A stretch of 8,642 nucleotides of DNA from an uncultured Collinsella sp. (GCA_902496845.1 CABVCJ010000073.1:1-8642); one strand, 5' to 3'; shown: positions 1 through 7,715, counted from the first letter of the stretch. A program made the numbers and translations. The notes: generated from the letters alone by a model not told the origin.

Positions 1-296
1 TCATCGGTCGAGCGATCGATGCGAAAATCGAGCTCGGGCGTGACGCGCCAATCGAGCGAGCGAGCCAACAGGCTGCGAATACGGCCCTTGGCGCTGGCAA
101 GCGCCTCCATGACCTCATCGTAGCGGCTCGCATCGCACGACACGTACACGCGTGCGAACGAACGGTCCACCGCGACCTCGACCGCAGTCAGGGTGACCAG
201 GTCGAGACGCGGATCGGAAACCTCAAAGAGCAGGATATAACCAAGCTTCTCGCGAAGCTGCTCGCCCAAACGGCGGGTTGCCTGCGTTTGCTTCAT
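1..296 (-). CDS. rbfA: 30S ribosome-binding factor RbfA (3' end outside window)
   Basis: RbfA is a small KH-fold protein that binds the 30S subunit during late maturation near the 5' end of 16S rRNA and is needed for efficient processing and cold growth. The first 98 codons are visible. The protein begins MKQTQATRRLGEQ and shows family hallmarks: a basic N-terminal helix with an EQLREKLGYIL pattern, a VSDPRLDLVTLTAVEV stretch (about residues 26-41), the RSFARVYVS strand (about 45-53) and RVTPELDFRID near residue 84-94. The ATG at 294-296 is chosen because AGGGGGT (minus strand, 303-309) lies six bases upstream and overlaps the infB stop codon. Only 11 bases separate the genes, so rbfA is the last visible gene of the rimP operon and probably translationally coupled to infB. 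Roughly 20-40 C-terminal residues lie beyond the window edge. Confidence 0.93.
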   Translation of the reverse strand, partial: MKQTQATRRLGEQLREKLGYILLFEVSDPRLDLVTLTAVEVAVDRSFARVYVSCDASRYDEVMEALASAKGRIRSLLARSLDWRVTPELDFRIDRSTD

Positions 297-307
297 AGCG
301 CTACCCC

Positions 308-3022
308 CTACTCGGTACGGGCAACCTGGTCGATGCGGTAACCCTCGATCTGATCGCCGGGCTTGATGTCCTGGAAGTTCTCCAGGCCAATGCCGCCCTC
401 GGAACCGCTCTTGAGGCTCTTGGCCTCGTCCTTGTAGTGGCGCATCGAGGCAATCTTGCCGTTGAAGACCACAATGCCGTCACGCACCAGGCGCACGGAA
501 TCGGTCGCGGCGATCTCGCCCTCCTCGACGCGGACACCGGCGGCGATGCCGACTTTGGGCACCTTGAAGGTGTCCAGGACGGTCGCGGTACCCGTGGAGA
601 CCTCGACCTCGGTGGGCTTGAGCATGCCGATGCGGGCAGCGTCGAGCTCCTCGAGGCACTTGTAGATAACGTCGTAGCAACGAATCTCGACGCCCTCGCG
701 CTCGGCGGCGGAGCGGGCCTTGCCGTCGGGACGCACGCCAAAGCCGATGATGATGGCGTTGGAGGCGTCGGCCAGGACGACGTCGGTCTCGTTGATGGCA
801 CCGACGGCGGAGTGGATCGTGTTGATGCGGACCTCGGACTGATCCATCTTGTCGAGCGAGTCCTGAAGGGCCTCGATGGAACCCTGGACGTCGGCCTTGA
901 TGATCAGGTTGAGCTCCTTGACCTCGGCGTCGGCGATGGTCTCGAAGAGGTTCTCGAGCGTGACGTGCTTCACGCGGCTCTGCTCCTCGATACGGGCCTT
1001 GAGCGAACGCTCATCGGCCAGGGCGCGAGCCTCGCGCTCATCCTCGAACACGCGGAACTCGTCACCGGCGTTGGGCACGGACTGCAGGCCCAGGATCTCG
1101 ACGGCGTCGGAGGGGCCGGCCTCGGTGACGGCGTTGCCCTTGGGATCGAGCATGGCGCGGACGCGGCCGTAGGTAAGGCCGGCGACCAGCGTATCGCCCA
1201 CGTGCAGGGTACCGCGGGTCACCAGCACGGTAGCGACCGAACCGCGGCCCTTGTCGAGCTTAGCCTCGAGGACGTTACCGGAGGCAAAGGTGTCGGGGTT
1301 GGCCTTGAGCTCGAGCACGTCGGCCTGGAGCAGCACGGTCTCGAGCAGGTCGTCGATACCGATCTTCTGCTTGGCCGAGATGTTGACGAACATGTTCTGT
1401 CCGCCCCACTCCTCGGGGATGATGCCGTACTCGGTGAGCTCCTGGCGCACGCGGTCGGGGTTGGCGCCCGGCTTATCGATCTTGTTGACGGCGACGACGA
1501 TGGGGACGCCGGCGGCCTTGGCGTGGTTGATCGACTCGATGGTCTGAGGCATGACGCCGTCGTCGGCAGCCACGATCAGGATGACGATGTCGGTCACCTT
1601 GGCGCCGCGGGCACGCATGGCCGTAAAGGTCGCGTGACCAGGGGTATCGATGAAGGTGATCTTGCGGTCGTTGATCATGACCTGCGAAGCACCGATGGCC
1701 TGGGTAATGCCGCCCGCCTCGCCGGCAGCGACGCCGGTGTGACGAATGGCGTCGAGCAGGCTCGTCTTGCCGTGGTCGACGTGACCCATGACGGTGACGA
1801 CCGGGGCGCGGGGCTTAAGGTCGGCGGGATCGTCGTAGAACGAGAAGGTGTTCTCCTCCTCGGGGGTGATGATCTTGATCTGACGGCCAAGGTCGTCGGC
1901 GACGAGCTCCACGAGGTCGTTCGACATGGACTGCGTCATCGTGAGCGGCGTGCCCAGCAGGAACAGGCGCTTGATGATGTCGTTGGCCGGAACGTCGAGC
2001 GCCTCGGCGAGCTCCTGGACGGTAACGCCCTGGGAGACCTTGATGGCGTCGAGCTCCTCGGGGTTCACGCCCTGGGCCAGCGCCTCCTCAATCTTGCGCT
2101 CCTCCTGAGCCTTAGCAGCCTCGCGCTCGCGCTTCTCCTTGCGCTTCTTGCGGCGACCGGTCGACTCGCGAGAGGCCTCCTCGACGGCGGCGCGAGCCTC
2201 CTCGAGCACCTTCTCGCGACTGTACTCCTCGGCCTCACGAGCCATGCGGCTGTAGTGGTCCTCATCGTTGCCGTGACCGCCCTTGCGCTTCTTGCCCTTG
2301 CCCTGCTTATCGGGGTTGGGGAAGTCCATGCCGGCAGCGACGTTGTTGCTGGCGTTGGTGCGATGGCTGTGCGGACGGCTCTCGGAGGCGTGGCGATCGG
2401 AGTTGTTGTCGGAGGCGTTGCGATCGTTACGACGGCCACCGCGACGGTCGTTGTTGCCGCCACGACGGTTGCCGCGCTCGGAGGCGCGCTCGGCCTTGGC
2501 CTTCTCCTCGGCGTCCTTCTTCTCCTTGAGCACGGTCTCCTGTGCGGCGATCTGGTCGAGCAGCGAACGGAAGCGCGAGCCGGAGTCGGAAGCGGGGACG
2601 GCGCGGCGCTGGGCCTCGCGGGCAGCCTCCTCCTTCTCGCGGGCAAGGCGCTCCTGCTCGGCCTTCTTCTTGGCCTCGGCCTCGGCGCGGGCGGCCTCCT
2701 CGGCGGCCTGGGCGGCGGCGAACTGGCGGCGCTCCTCCTCGCGTGCCTTCTCGGCGGCGATGCGCTCACGCTCGGCCTCGGCAGCGCGCGCTGCCTCCTC
2801 GGCGGCGGCTGCCTCCTCCTCGGCCTGCTTGGCGGCCTCGACTTCCTTGGCGCGGGCCTCGATCAACGAGGCGAGCTGCTTGCGGACCATGGCGACGTAA
2901 GCGTCCTCCAGGGCGGAGGAAGCGGACTTAGCGGGAATCTTCATTTCGGCGAGATGACCCATCAGTTCCTTGGAGGTCATGCCGAACTCTTTGGCCAGGG
3001 TGGACACACGGACTTTTGCCAT
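308..3022 (-). CDS. infB: Translation initiation factor IF-2
   Basis: IF2 is the GTPase that brings fMet-tRNA to the 30S subunit and promotes 50S joining. The 904-residue length suits a long bacterial IF2. Residues 1-50 form an N-terminal IF2_N-like helical subdomain (MAKVRVSTLAKEFG). Residues 55-182 are Ala/Glu/Lys/Arg-rich and probably a long charged helix. Residues 183-255 are a Gly/Arg/Asn/Asp/His low-complexity linker, followed by a charged stretch to about 315. A second IF2_N module lies at about 327-384. The G domain has GHVDHGKT at 413-420, GGIT at 437-440, DTPGH at 459-463, NKID at 513-516 and SAK at 549-551. Domains II, III and the fMet-tRNA-binding C domain follow to residue 904. 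The ATG is supported by AGGTGA six bases upstream (3029-3034). The gene lies 91 bases after nusA and 11 before rbfA. All GTPase motifs are intact. Only the linker is expected to vary between strains. Confidence 0.98.
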   Translation of the reverse strand: MAKVRVSTLAKEFGMTSKELMGHLAEMKIPAKSASSALEDAYVAMVRKQLASLIEARAKEVEAAKQAEEEAAAAEEAARAAEAERERIAAEKAREEERRQFAAAQAAEEAARAEAEAKKKAEQERLAREKEEAAREAQRRAVPASDSGSRFRSLLDQIAAQETVLKEKKDAEEKAKAERASERGNRRGGNNDRRGGRRNDRNASDNNSDRHASESRPHSHRTNASNNVAAGMDFPNPDKQGKGKKRKGGHGNDEDHYSRMAREAEEYSREKVLEEARAAVEEASRESTGRRKKRKEKREREAAKAQEERKIEEALAQGVNPEELDAIKVSQGVTVQELAEALDVPANDIIKRLFLLGTPLTMTQSMSNDLVELVADDLGRQIKIITPEEENTFSFYDDPADLKPRAPVVTVMGHVDHGKTSLLDAIRHTGVAAGEAGGITQAIGASQVMINDRKITFIDTPGHATFTAMRARGAKVTDIVILIVAADDGVMPQTIESINHAKAAGVPIVVAVNKIDKPGANPDRVRQELTEYGIIPEEWGGQNMFVNISAKQKIGIDDLLETVLLQADVLELKANPDTFASGNVLEAKLDKGRGSVATVLVTRGTLHVGDTLVAGLTYGRVRAMLDPKGNAVTEAGPSDAVEILGLQSVPNAGDEFRVFEDEREARALADERSLKARIEEQSRVKHVTLENLFETIADAEVKELNLIIKADVQGSIEALQDSLDKMDQSEVRINTIHSAVGAINETDVVLADASNAIIIGFGVRPDGKARSAAEREGVEIRCYDVIYKCLEELDAARIGMLKPTEVEVSTGTATVLDTFKVPKVGIAAGVRVEEGEIAATDSVRLVRDGIVVFNGKIASMRHYKDEAKSLKSGSEGGIGLENFQDIKPGDQIEGYRIDQVARTE

Positions 3023-3043
3023 ATGACTTCACCTACCCTTTCT

Positions 3044-3058
3044 GGCACCTTGGGTGCC
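3044..3058 (-). other. Short GC hairpin between nusA and infB
   Basis: A perfect 6-bp inverted repeat, GGCACC and GGTGCC with a 3-base loop, lies in the 91-base nusA-infB gap, ten bases before the infB ribosome binding site. No T-run follows on the minus strand, so it is not a standard intrinsic terminator. It could be an mRNA processing or stability element, or chance. No promoter-like sequence and no ylxR or ylxQ reading frame was found in this gap. Confidence 0.4.
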
Positions 3059-3113
3059 TAGAGACTGAACGAGCGTGGGAGATGCGCCGGAACCCGCCCG
3101 ACGCGACCGCGCG

Positions 3114-4361
3114 CTAGATCAGGTCCTCCGCATCATCGAAGGCGTCGGTGTCGTGGACACCGCAGAAACGGGAGCCAGGGCGGGCCTGGTTGCGGCACTG
3201 AATGCCGTCCTCGGACACGTACTCGCAGCGACGGACGTCGTCGTCCTCCTCGTCACCGATCAGGTCGGCGGCGGGCTCCTCGTGAACGGGGACGTTCTTG
3301 AGGATGTCGGCGGCAAGGGTCTCGGACTTGATGTCGATGTGCCAGCCGGTCAGGCGAGCGGCGAGGCGGGCATTCTGGCCCTCCTTGCCGATGGCGAGCG
3401 AAAGCTGGTCGTCGGGCACGATGACGCCGGCGTAGGCCTTCTCCTCGTCGATGAGGACGCGGGTGACCTTGGCGGGCGACAGTGCATTGGCGACGTAGAC
3501 GGCCGGATCGGCATCCCACAGGATGACGTCGACGCGCTCGCCGCGAAGCTCGCCCACGACGGCGCGGACACGGCTGCCCTTGGGGCCGACGCAGGCGCCC
3601 ACGGGATCCAGGCGGTCGTCGAGCGAGTGGACGGCGACCTTGGAGCGCTGGCCGGGCTCGCGGGCGATCGACTTGATCTGGACGGTGCCCTCATAAATCT
3701 CGGGCACCTCCTGCTCAAACAGACGACGCATGAGCTCGGGGTGGGTGCGGGAGATGACGATCGGCGGACGGCTGTGCTCGCCGCGAACCGGCTGCAGGTT
3801 GGAGTTGGGATCGCGGACGTCGATGATCACGGCCTTGATGTGCTGGTTGTGCAGGTAGCGCTCGCCCATCGGACGCTCGTTGCGCTCGTTCTCGTAACGG
3901 CGCTGGTCAAAATGAGGCAGCTCGGCCTCGACGCCATCGCGGATCTTGACGATCGTGAAGTCAGGCGTGGACTGCAGCACGGTACCGCTGATGAGGTCAC
4001 CGATACGTCCGGAGAACTCCTCGTAGATCTGCTCGCGGGCAGAGTTGCGCACGATGGCGTTGATCTCGGCCTTGGCGTGCTGGGCGGCGATGCGGCTCGT
4101 GTTCTTGGGGGTGACGTCGATCTCCTCGAACTCGGTGAAGTTGCCCTCCTCGTCCATGGAATCGTCGATCGGCTCCAGACGGTAGACGTAGATCTTGCCG
4201 GTGGTGCGGTCGATGGTCACCTTGGCGCCCCACTCAAGATGCAAGATCTCGGCATAGCTCTTGGCGAGCGACTGCTCCAGGCGGTCGATCAGGTAGAGCT
4301 GGTCGATGTGCCTCTCCTGGCAAAGCTCCATCAGGGCGGACATCATGTCGGATGCTGCCAT
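3114..4361 (-). CDS. nusA: Transcription termination/antitermination protein NusA with Cys/His-rich C-terminal tail
   Basis: NusA binds RNA polymerase and nascent RNA, promotes pausing and intrinsic termination, and takes part in rRNA antitermination complexes. The 415-residue protein has the RNAP-binding N-terminal domain (about 1-115), an S1 domain (about 117-195), and KH1 with DPVGACVGPKGSRV (252-265). KH2 contains SLAIGKEGQNARLAARL (321-337). The core ends near residue 350, as in short Gram-positive NusA proteins, and acidic repeats are absent. What follows is unusual: an acidic linker (about 361-375), then C379, C389, C400 and H403 (C-x9-C-x10-C-x2-H) around a GSRFCGVH segment, and an acidic end. 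This resembles small zinc-binding modules, but zinc binding is inferred. The start at 4361 is preferred over an in-frame ATG 11 codons earlier because AAGGAAGGA lies seven bases before it. One base separates it from the rimP stop, implying translational coupling. Confidence 0.97.
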   Translation of the reverse strand: MAASDMMSALMELCQERHIDQLYLIDRLEQSLAKSYAEILHLEWGAKVTIDRTTGKIYVYRLEPIDDSMDEEGNFTEFEEIDVTPKNTSRIAAQHAKAEINAIVRNSAREQIYEEFSGRIGDLISGTVLQSTPDFTIVKIRDGVEAELPHFDQRRYENERNERPMGERYLHNQHIKAVIIDVRDPNSNLQPVRGEHSRPPIVISRTHPELMRRLFEQEVPEIYEGTVQIKSIAREPGQRSKVAVHSLDDRLDPVGACVGPKGSRVRAVVGELRGERVDVILWDADPAVYVANALSPAKVTRVLIDEEKAYAGVIVPDDQLSLAIGKEGQNARLAARLTGWHIDIKSETLAADILKNVPVHEEPAADLIGDEEDDDVRRCEYVSEDGIQCRNQARPGSRFCGVHDTDAFDDAEDLI

Positions 4362-4362
4362 G

Positions 4363-4857
4363 TTAGTTTCCTTCCTTCGCGGGCTTGAAGTCATAGGTGG
4401 GCTTCAACTTGCACTTTTTAACATCACAGAAATCGAGGGTGACGGACTCGCCGTCCTCGAGCTCGAGGGTCACGTTCGCCTCGGTCGCGGCGGCAATCTT
4501 GCCAGAGTACTTGCGACGGCCCTCGGTGGCGGTGGAGGTGAGCTCGCAGTCCTCGCCCACAAAGCGGGCAAAGTCGCGTGGGCGGCGCAGCGGGCGCGCC
4601 ATACCCGGGCTCGACACCTCGAGCGTGTAGCTCGAAGAAATGGGGTCGAGCTCCTCGATCACGTCGCCGACCCACTTGGTATTGGCCGTGACGTCGTTGA
4701 GCGACAGGCTCTGACCCTCGGCACCCTCGATACGCACACGCACGCAGGGGGCCTTGGTGGCACCCACGAGCTCAACGTCGACAATATCGACATCGTGCTG
4801 GGGAGCGACGGCCTCGAGCGCTTCGATGATCGCCTGCTCGGTCTTGGTCTTGACCAT
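4363..4857 (-). CDS. rimP: Ribosome maturation factor RimP
   Basis: RimP binds the free 30S subunit and assists early assembly of the central pseudoknot region. The 164-residue protein has the usual two-domain size. The family signature is clear at residues 78-101: YTLEVSSPGMARPLRRP followed by DFARFVG. The N-terminal part shows DVDIVDVELVG, and the C-terminal SH3-like part shows GRRKYSGKI and VTLELEDGESVTL (about 114-141). The ATG at 4855-4857 has GGAGGT six bases upstream. An in-frame ATG six codons earlier is rejected because the ribosome binding site would then lie inside the gene, and the open frame upstream of that crosses the terminator and promoter. rimP is the first gene of the operon rimP-nusA-infB-rbfA, the common bacterial order. 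Confidence 0.95.
   Translation of the reverse strand: MVKTKTEQAIIEALEAVAPQHDVDIVDVELVGATKAPCVRVRIEGAEGQSLSLNDVTANTKWVGDVIEELDPISSSYTLEVSSPGMARPLRRPRDFARFVGEDCELTSTATEGRRKYSGKIAAATEANVTLELEDGESVTLDFCDVKKCKLKPTYDFKPAKEGN
4369..4377 (-). promoter_or_regulatory. nusA ribosome binding site embedded in the rimP 3' end
   Basis: The minus strand reads AAGGAAGGA here, seven bases before the ATG at 4359-4361. These bases encode the last sense codons of rimP (Lys-Glu-Gly-Asn). The site decides the nusA start and means ribosomes finishing rimP cover the nusA initiation region. Confidence 0.8.
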
Positions 4858-4863
4858 TGCGGC

Positions 4864-4869
4864 ACCTCC
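4864..4869 (-). promoter_or_regulatory. rimP ribosome binding site
   Basis: GGAGGT on the minus strand, six bases before the ATG at 4857. It fixes the rimP start downstream of the leader terminator hairpin. The U-tract of that hairpin ends only about eight bases upstream of this site. Confidence 0.85.
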
Positions 4870-4877
4870 ATCCATAC

Positions 4878-4910
4878 AAAAAAGAAGCGGGGCCGAAACC
4901 CCACTTCTTT
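4878..4910 (-). terminator. Intrinsic terminator in the rimP operon leader (candidate attenuator)
   Basis: On the minus strand, AAAGAAGTGGGG and CCCCGCTTCTTT can form a 12-bp stem with one G·U pair and the loop TTTCGG, ending in six T residues at 4878-4883. The one imperfect pair is G·U only in minus-strand RNA (C/A on the other strand), which fits function in the operon's direction. It lies about 20 bases after the likely transcription start and before the rimP ribosome binding site, so it would end transcripts before any gene. leuS has its own terminator upstream, so this hairpin is not needed for leuS. The leader upstream is too short for an obvious competing antiterminator. That favours a protein-controlled or simply leaky terminator. 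Confidence 0.8.
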
Positions 4911-4935
4911 CAATTACAACTTCATTTGCAATCAA

Positions 4936-4964
4936 ACTATACCAATACCTGCGAAAACGTGCAA
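4936..4964 (-). promoter_or_regulatory. Promoter of the rimP-nusA-infB-rbfA operon
   Basis: The minus strand has TTGCAC (4959-4964), a 17-base spacer and TATAGT (4936-4941), with TG one base before the -10, so it is also an extended -10. This is a good housekeeping sigma match. Transcription should start near 4927-4930, giving a leader of about 72 bases to the rimP ATG. The 4965-5050 stretch between the leuS terminator and this promoter shows nothing else I can support. A TTGACG at about 4970 is too far from the -10 to be its -35. Confidence 0.7.
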
Positions 4965-5051
4965 GCGTCAAAGAAATTCGCAGGTCAGCGCGCCCACAGC
5001 TTCTCCACAAGAATAGGACAATTGACGGCAGGCATCTAGGCGGGCAGATGC

Positions 5052-5086
5052 AAAACGAGGGACGACCCAATCGGATCGCCCCTCGT
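5052..5086 (-). terminator. leuS intrinsic terminator
   Basis: Thirty bases after the leuS stop, the minus strand forms a 14-bp stem (5073-5086 with 5055-5068) with a GATT loop and a short TTTT tail at 5052-5055. The two imperfect pairs are G·U on the minus strand but A/C on the plus strand. This supports a leuS-direction terminator. The T-tract is short, so termination may be incomplete. Confidence 0.75.
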
Positions 5087-5115
5087 CTTTTATGCGTCAG
5101 CTATGCTCGCAGTGC

Positions 5116-7692
5116 TTACTTGACCACCAGGTTGACCAGCTTGCCGGGCACGCAGATGGCCTTGACGACCGTCTTGCCCTCGAGCCACTTGGCGACAGCA
5201 GCCTCGGCGGCAGCCTGCATTTCCTCGTTGGAGGCATCGCGGGCCACGTCAATGCGGCCACGGACCTTGCCGAGTACCTGGACGACGATCTGCACCGTGT
5301 CCTCGATGGACTCGGCCAGGTCGAACTCGGGCCAGGCGGCGGTGTAGGCGTTGCCCTCGCAGCCGAGTGCCTCGTGCCACAGCTCGTCGGCCCAGAACGG
5401 GCAGATGGGCGCCAGGACGCTCACAATGTCCTTGGCCACGCCGTAGCACAGGGCCTTGTCACGGTCAGCACCCTCGGTGGCGTTGAGGTAGGCGCTCGCG
5501 GCGTTGACGAGCTCCATGACGGCAGAGATCGCGGTGTTGAACTGGCCGCGATCGAAGTCCTCGGTGCACTTGGCAATGGTGCGGTGACGCTCGCGGTAGA
5601 GCTTCATCGCGACCTCGTCGAGCACGGACTTGTCGAAGGCCACGCTGGCGTCACCCGACTGGACGAGCTGCCACACGATACGCCAGGCGCGCTTAATAAA
5701 GCGGTTGGCGCCCTCGACGGCCTTGGGATCCCAGTCGAAGTCCTTCTCGGGCGGGGCGATAAACAGAATCGCCAGACGCATGGTGTCGGCGCCGTAGGGC
5801 TCGATAACCGAGCTCGGGGGCACGACGTTGCCCTTGGACTTGGACATGGTATCGCCGTTCTCGTCCTTGACCATGCCCTGGCACAGCAGGTTGGTAAAGG
5901 GCTCATCCACGCTCAGCAGGCCCAGGTCGCGCAGCGCCTTGGTAAAGAAGCGGCTGTAGAGCAGATGCAGAATGGCGTGCTCGATGCCGCCGATGTAGTT
6001 ATCGACGGGCATCCAACGGTCGGCCGCCTCGCGGGAGAAGGGCAGCTCGGTGTTGTGCGGGTCGGTGTAGCGCAGGTAATACCAGCTGGAGCAGGTGAAG
6101 GTGTCCATGGTATCGGTCTCACGCTTGGCCGGACGGCCGCAGACCGGGCAGGTGGTCTCGTAGAAGTCCTTGCACTCGGCGAGGGTCTCGCCGGCGCCCA
6201 GGTCCAGGTTCTCAGGCAGCGTCACCGGCAGCTGATCCTCTGGCACGGGCACGATGCCGCAATGCTCGCAGTGGATAGCCGGGATGGGGTTGCCCCAATA
6301 GCGCTGGCGGCTGATGAGCCAGTCGCGCAGGCGGAACTCGACCTTGCGACGACCGCAGCCCATGGCCTCGAGGTCGGCCACGATGGCAGCCTCGCCCTCG
6401 GAGTGCTTACCGCCGCGCATGCCGGTGTACTTGCCGGACTGAACGAGCGTGCCCTCGGCAGCGTGAGCGCAATCCCAGTCGACGTTCTCGGCATGGAAGG
6501 TATCGATGGTCTCGCCGCTGGCCTCGACGGCAGCGCGATCGTCATCGTCCAGGATGATCGGCACGATCGGCAGGTCGTACTTGCGGGCAAACTCAAAGTC
6601 GCGCTGGTCGCCGCAGGGAACGGCCATGACGGCGCCGGTGCCGTAGTCGGCAACGACATAATCGGCAACCCACACGGGGACCTTCTCGCCGTTCACGGGG
6701 TTCACCACGTAGCGGCCGGTAAAGGCACCGTGCTTCTCGAGAGTGCCCTGGGCACGCTCGACGGCAGAGATATGCTTGGAGTCCTCGACGATCTTGGTCA
6801 CGGCCTCCTCGTACTCCGTGCCCTCGACGAGCTCGTGCAGACGGGCGTACTCGGGAGCCAGGACAAAGAAGGAGACGCCAAAGAGCGTATCGGCACGCGT
6901 GGTGAAGACGGTGATCTTGCCCTCGTCGCCCTCGATGGGCTCGCCATCCTGGTCGCACAGGGTAAAGTCGACCTCGGCGCCCTCTGAGCGGCCGATCCAG
7001 TTGGCCTGCATCTGCTTGACGCGCTCGGGCCAGCCGGGGAGCTTCTCCAGGTCGTCGAGCAGCTCCTGGGAGTACTCGGTGATCTTGAAGTACCACTGCT
7101 CAAGGTCGCGCTTCTCGGGCTCGGTGCCGCAGCGCCAGCACTTGCCCTCGGTGACCTGCTCGTTGGCCAGAACGGTCTTGCAGTTAGGGCACCAGTTGAC
7201 CGGGTTCTTCTTGCGGTAGACCAGGCCCTTTTCCCACAGTTTCTCAAAGATCCACTGGCCCCAGCGGTAGTAGTCGGGGCTGCAGGTCTTGACCATGCGA
7301 TCCAGATCGTAGGAGAAGCCCATGCGCTTCATCGTGGCGAGCGCCTGGTCCATGTTCTTGTACGTCCAGGCAGCAGCCTGCGTGTTGTGCTTGATGGCGG
7401 CGTTCTCGGCGGGCAGGCCAAAGGCGTCAAAGCCGATGGGGTGCAGCACGTCGTAGCCGCGCATGCGGGCCTGACGGGCCATGGCATCGCCGATGGTGTA
7501 GTTGCGCGCGTGGCCCATGTGCAGGTCACCCGACGGATACGGGAACATCTCGAGCACATACTTCTTGGGCTTGCTGTCGTCGGTGTCGACGGCAAAGAGG
7601 TTGGAGTCCTCCCAGGCCTTCATCCACCTGGACTCAATGGCCTGCGCGTCGTAGGCAGGGATCTCGTCCTTATGATCTGTGCAATCGCACAT
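5116..7692 (-). CDS. leuS: Leucyl-tRNA synthetase
   Basis: This cytoplasmic class I synthetase attaches leucine to tRNA-Leu and edits mischarged norvaline or isoleucine. The 858 residues match the usual bacterial length of about 860. The active-site signature is HMGH at 58-61, within PYPSGDLHMGHARN. The zinc domain has C168, C171, C185 and C188. The CP1 editing domain has the threonine-rich TVFTTRADTLFG (261-272) and GTGAVMAVPCGDQRD (351-365), including the conserved aspartate needed for editing. SRQRYWGNPIP lies at 461-471, further Cys pairs at 475/478 and 515/518, and MSKSKGN at 616-622. The C-terminal tRNA-binding domain has VLGKVRGRID near 807-815. The ATG at 7692 has AAAGGAG five bases upstream (7698-7704). 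leuS is transcribed alone, between its own promoter and terminator. Its leader holds a very long inverted repeat, and no T-box motif (UGGNACC) is visible there. Confidence 0.98.
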   Translation of the reverse strand: MCDCTDHKDEIPAYDAQAIESRWMKAWEDSNLFAVDTDDSKPKKYVLEMFPYPSGDLHMGHARNYTIGDAMARQARMRGYDVLHPIGFDAFGLPAENAAIKHNTQAAAWTYKNMDQALATMKRMGFSYDLDRMVKTCSPDYYRWGQWIFEKLWEKGLVYRKKNPVNWCPNCKTVLANEQVTEGKCWRCGTEPEKRDLEQWYFKITEYSQELLDDLEKLPGWPERVKQMQANWIGRSEGAEVDFTLCDQDGEPIEGDEGKITVFTTRADTLFGVSFFVLAPEYARLHELVEGTEYEEAVTKIVEDSKHISAVERAQGTLEKHGAFTGRYVVNPVNGEKVPVWVADYVVADYGTGAVMAVPCGDQRDFEFARKYDLPIVPIILDDDDRAAVEASGETIDTFHAENVDWDCAHAAEGTLVQSGKYTGMRGGKHSEGEAAIVADLEAMGCGRRKVEFRLRDWLISRQRYWGNPIPAIHCEHCGIVPVPEDQLPVTLPENLDLGAGETLAECKDFYETTCPVCGRPAKRETDTMDTFTCSSWYYLRYTDPHNTELPFSREAADRWMPVDNYIGGIEHAILHLLYSRFFTKALRDLGLLSVDEPFTNLLCQGMVKDENGDTMSKSKGNVVPPSSVIEPYGADTMRLAILFIAPPEKDFDWDPKAVEGANRFIKRAWRIVWQLVQSGDASVAFDKSVLDEVAMKLYRERHRTIAKCTEDFDRGQFNTAISAVMELVNAASAYLNATEGADRDKALCYGVAKDIVSVLAPICPFWADELWHEALGCEGNAYTAAWPEFDLAESIEDTVQIVVQVLGKVRGRIDVARDASNEEMQAAAEAAVAKWLEGKTVVKAICVPGKLVNLVVK

Positions 7693-7715
7693 ATCAGCTC
7701 CTTTAATCTTAGCTG

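Noticed and set aside
437..3061. A plus-strand open frame of 874 codons opposite infB
   Set aside because: It is the mirror of a GC-rich gene that avoids TTA, CTA and TCA codons. The translation is low-complexity Gly/Leu/Val/Asp-rich, has no recognisable domain, and lies opposite a gene with every IF2 motif.
3075..4388. A plus-strand open frame of 437 codons opposite nusA
   Set aside because: Same codon-bias artefact. The sense strand encodes an intact NusA.
4914..4925. Three-codon open frame (ATG AAG TTG TAA) in the rimP leader
   Set aside because: It lies within a few bases of the likely transcription start, so there is no room for a ribosome binding site, and its codons suggest no regulatory purpose.
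4995..5012. DnaA-box-like TTCTCCACA near 5000
   Set aside because: A single copy with one mismatch to the consensus, and no AT-rich region or other boxes nearby. Expected by chance.
4858..5070. Upstream in-frame extension of rimP to 5070
   Set aside because: It would run through the terminator, the promoter and part of the leuS terminator. The GGAGGT before the ATG at 4857 gives a normal-length RimP.
5092..6987. A plus-strand open frame of 631 codons opposite leuS
   Set aside because: Same codon-bias artefact. It covers only part of leuS and begins near the leuS terminator, without a promoter or convincing start site.
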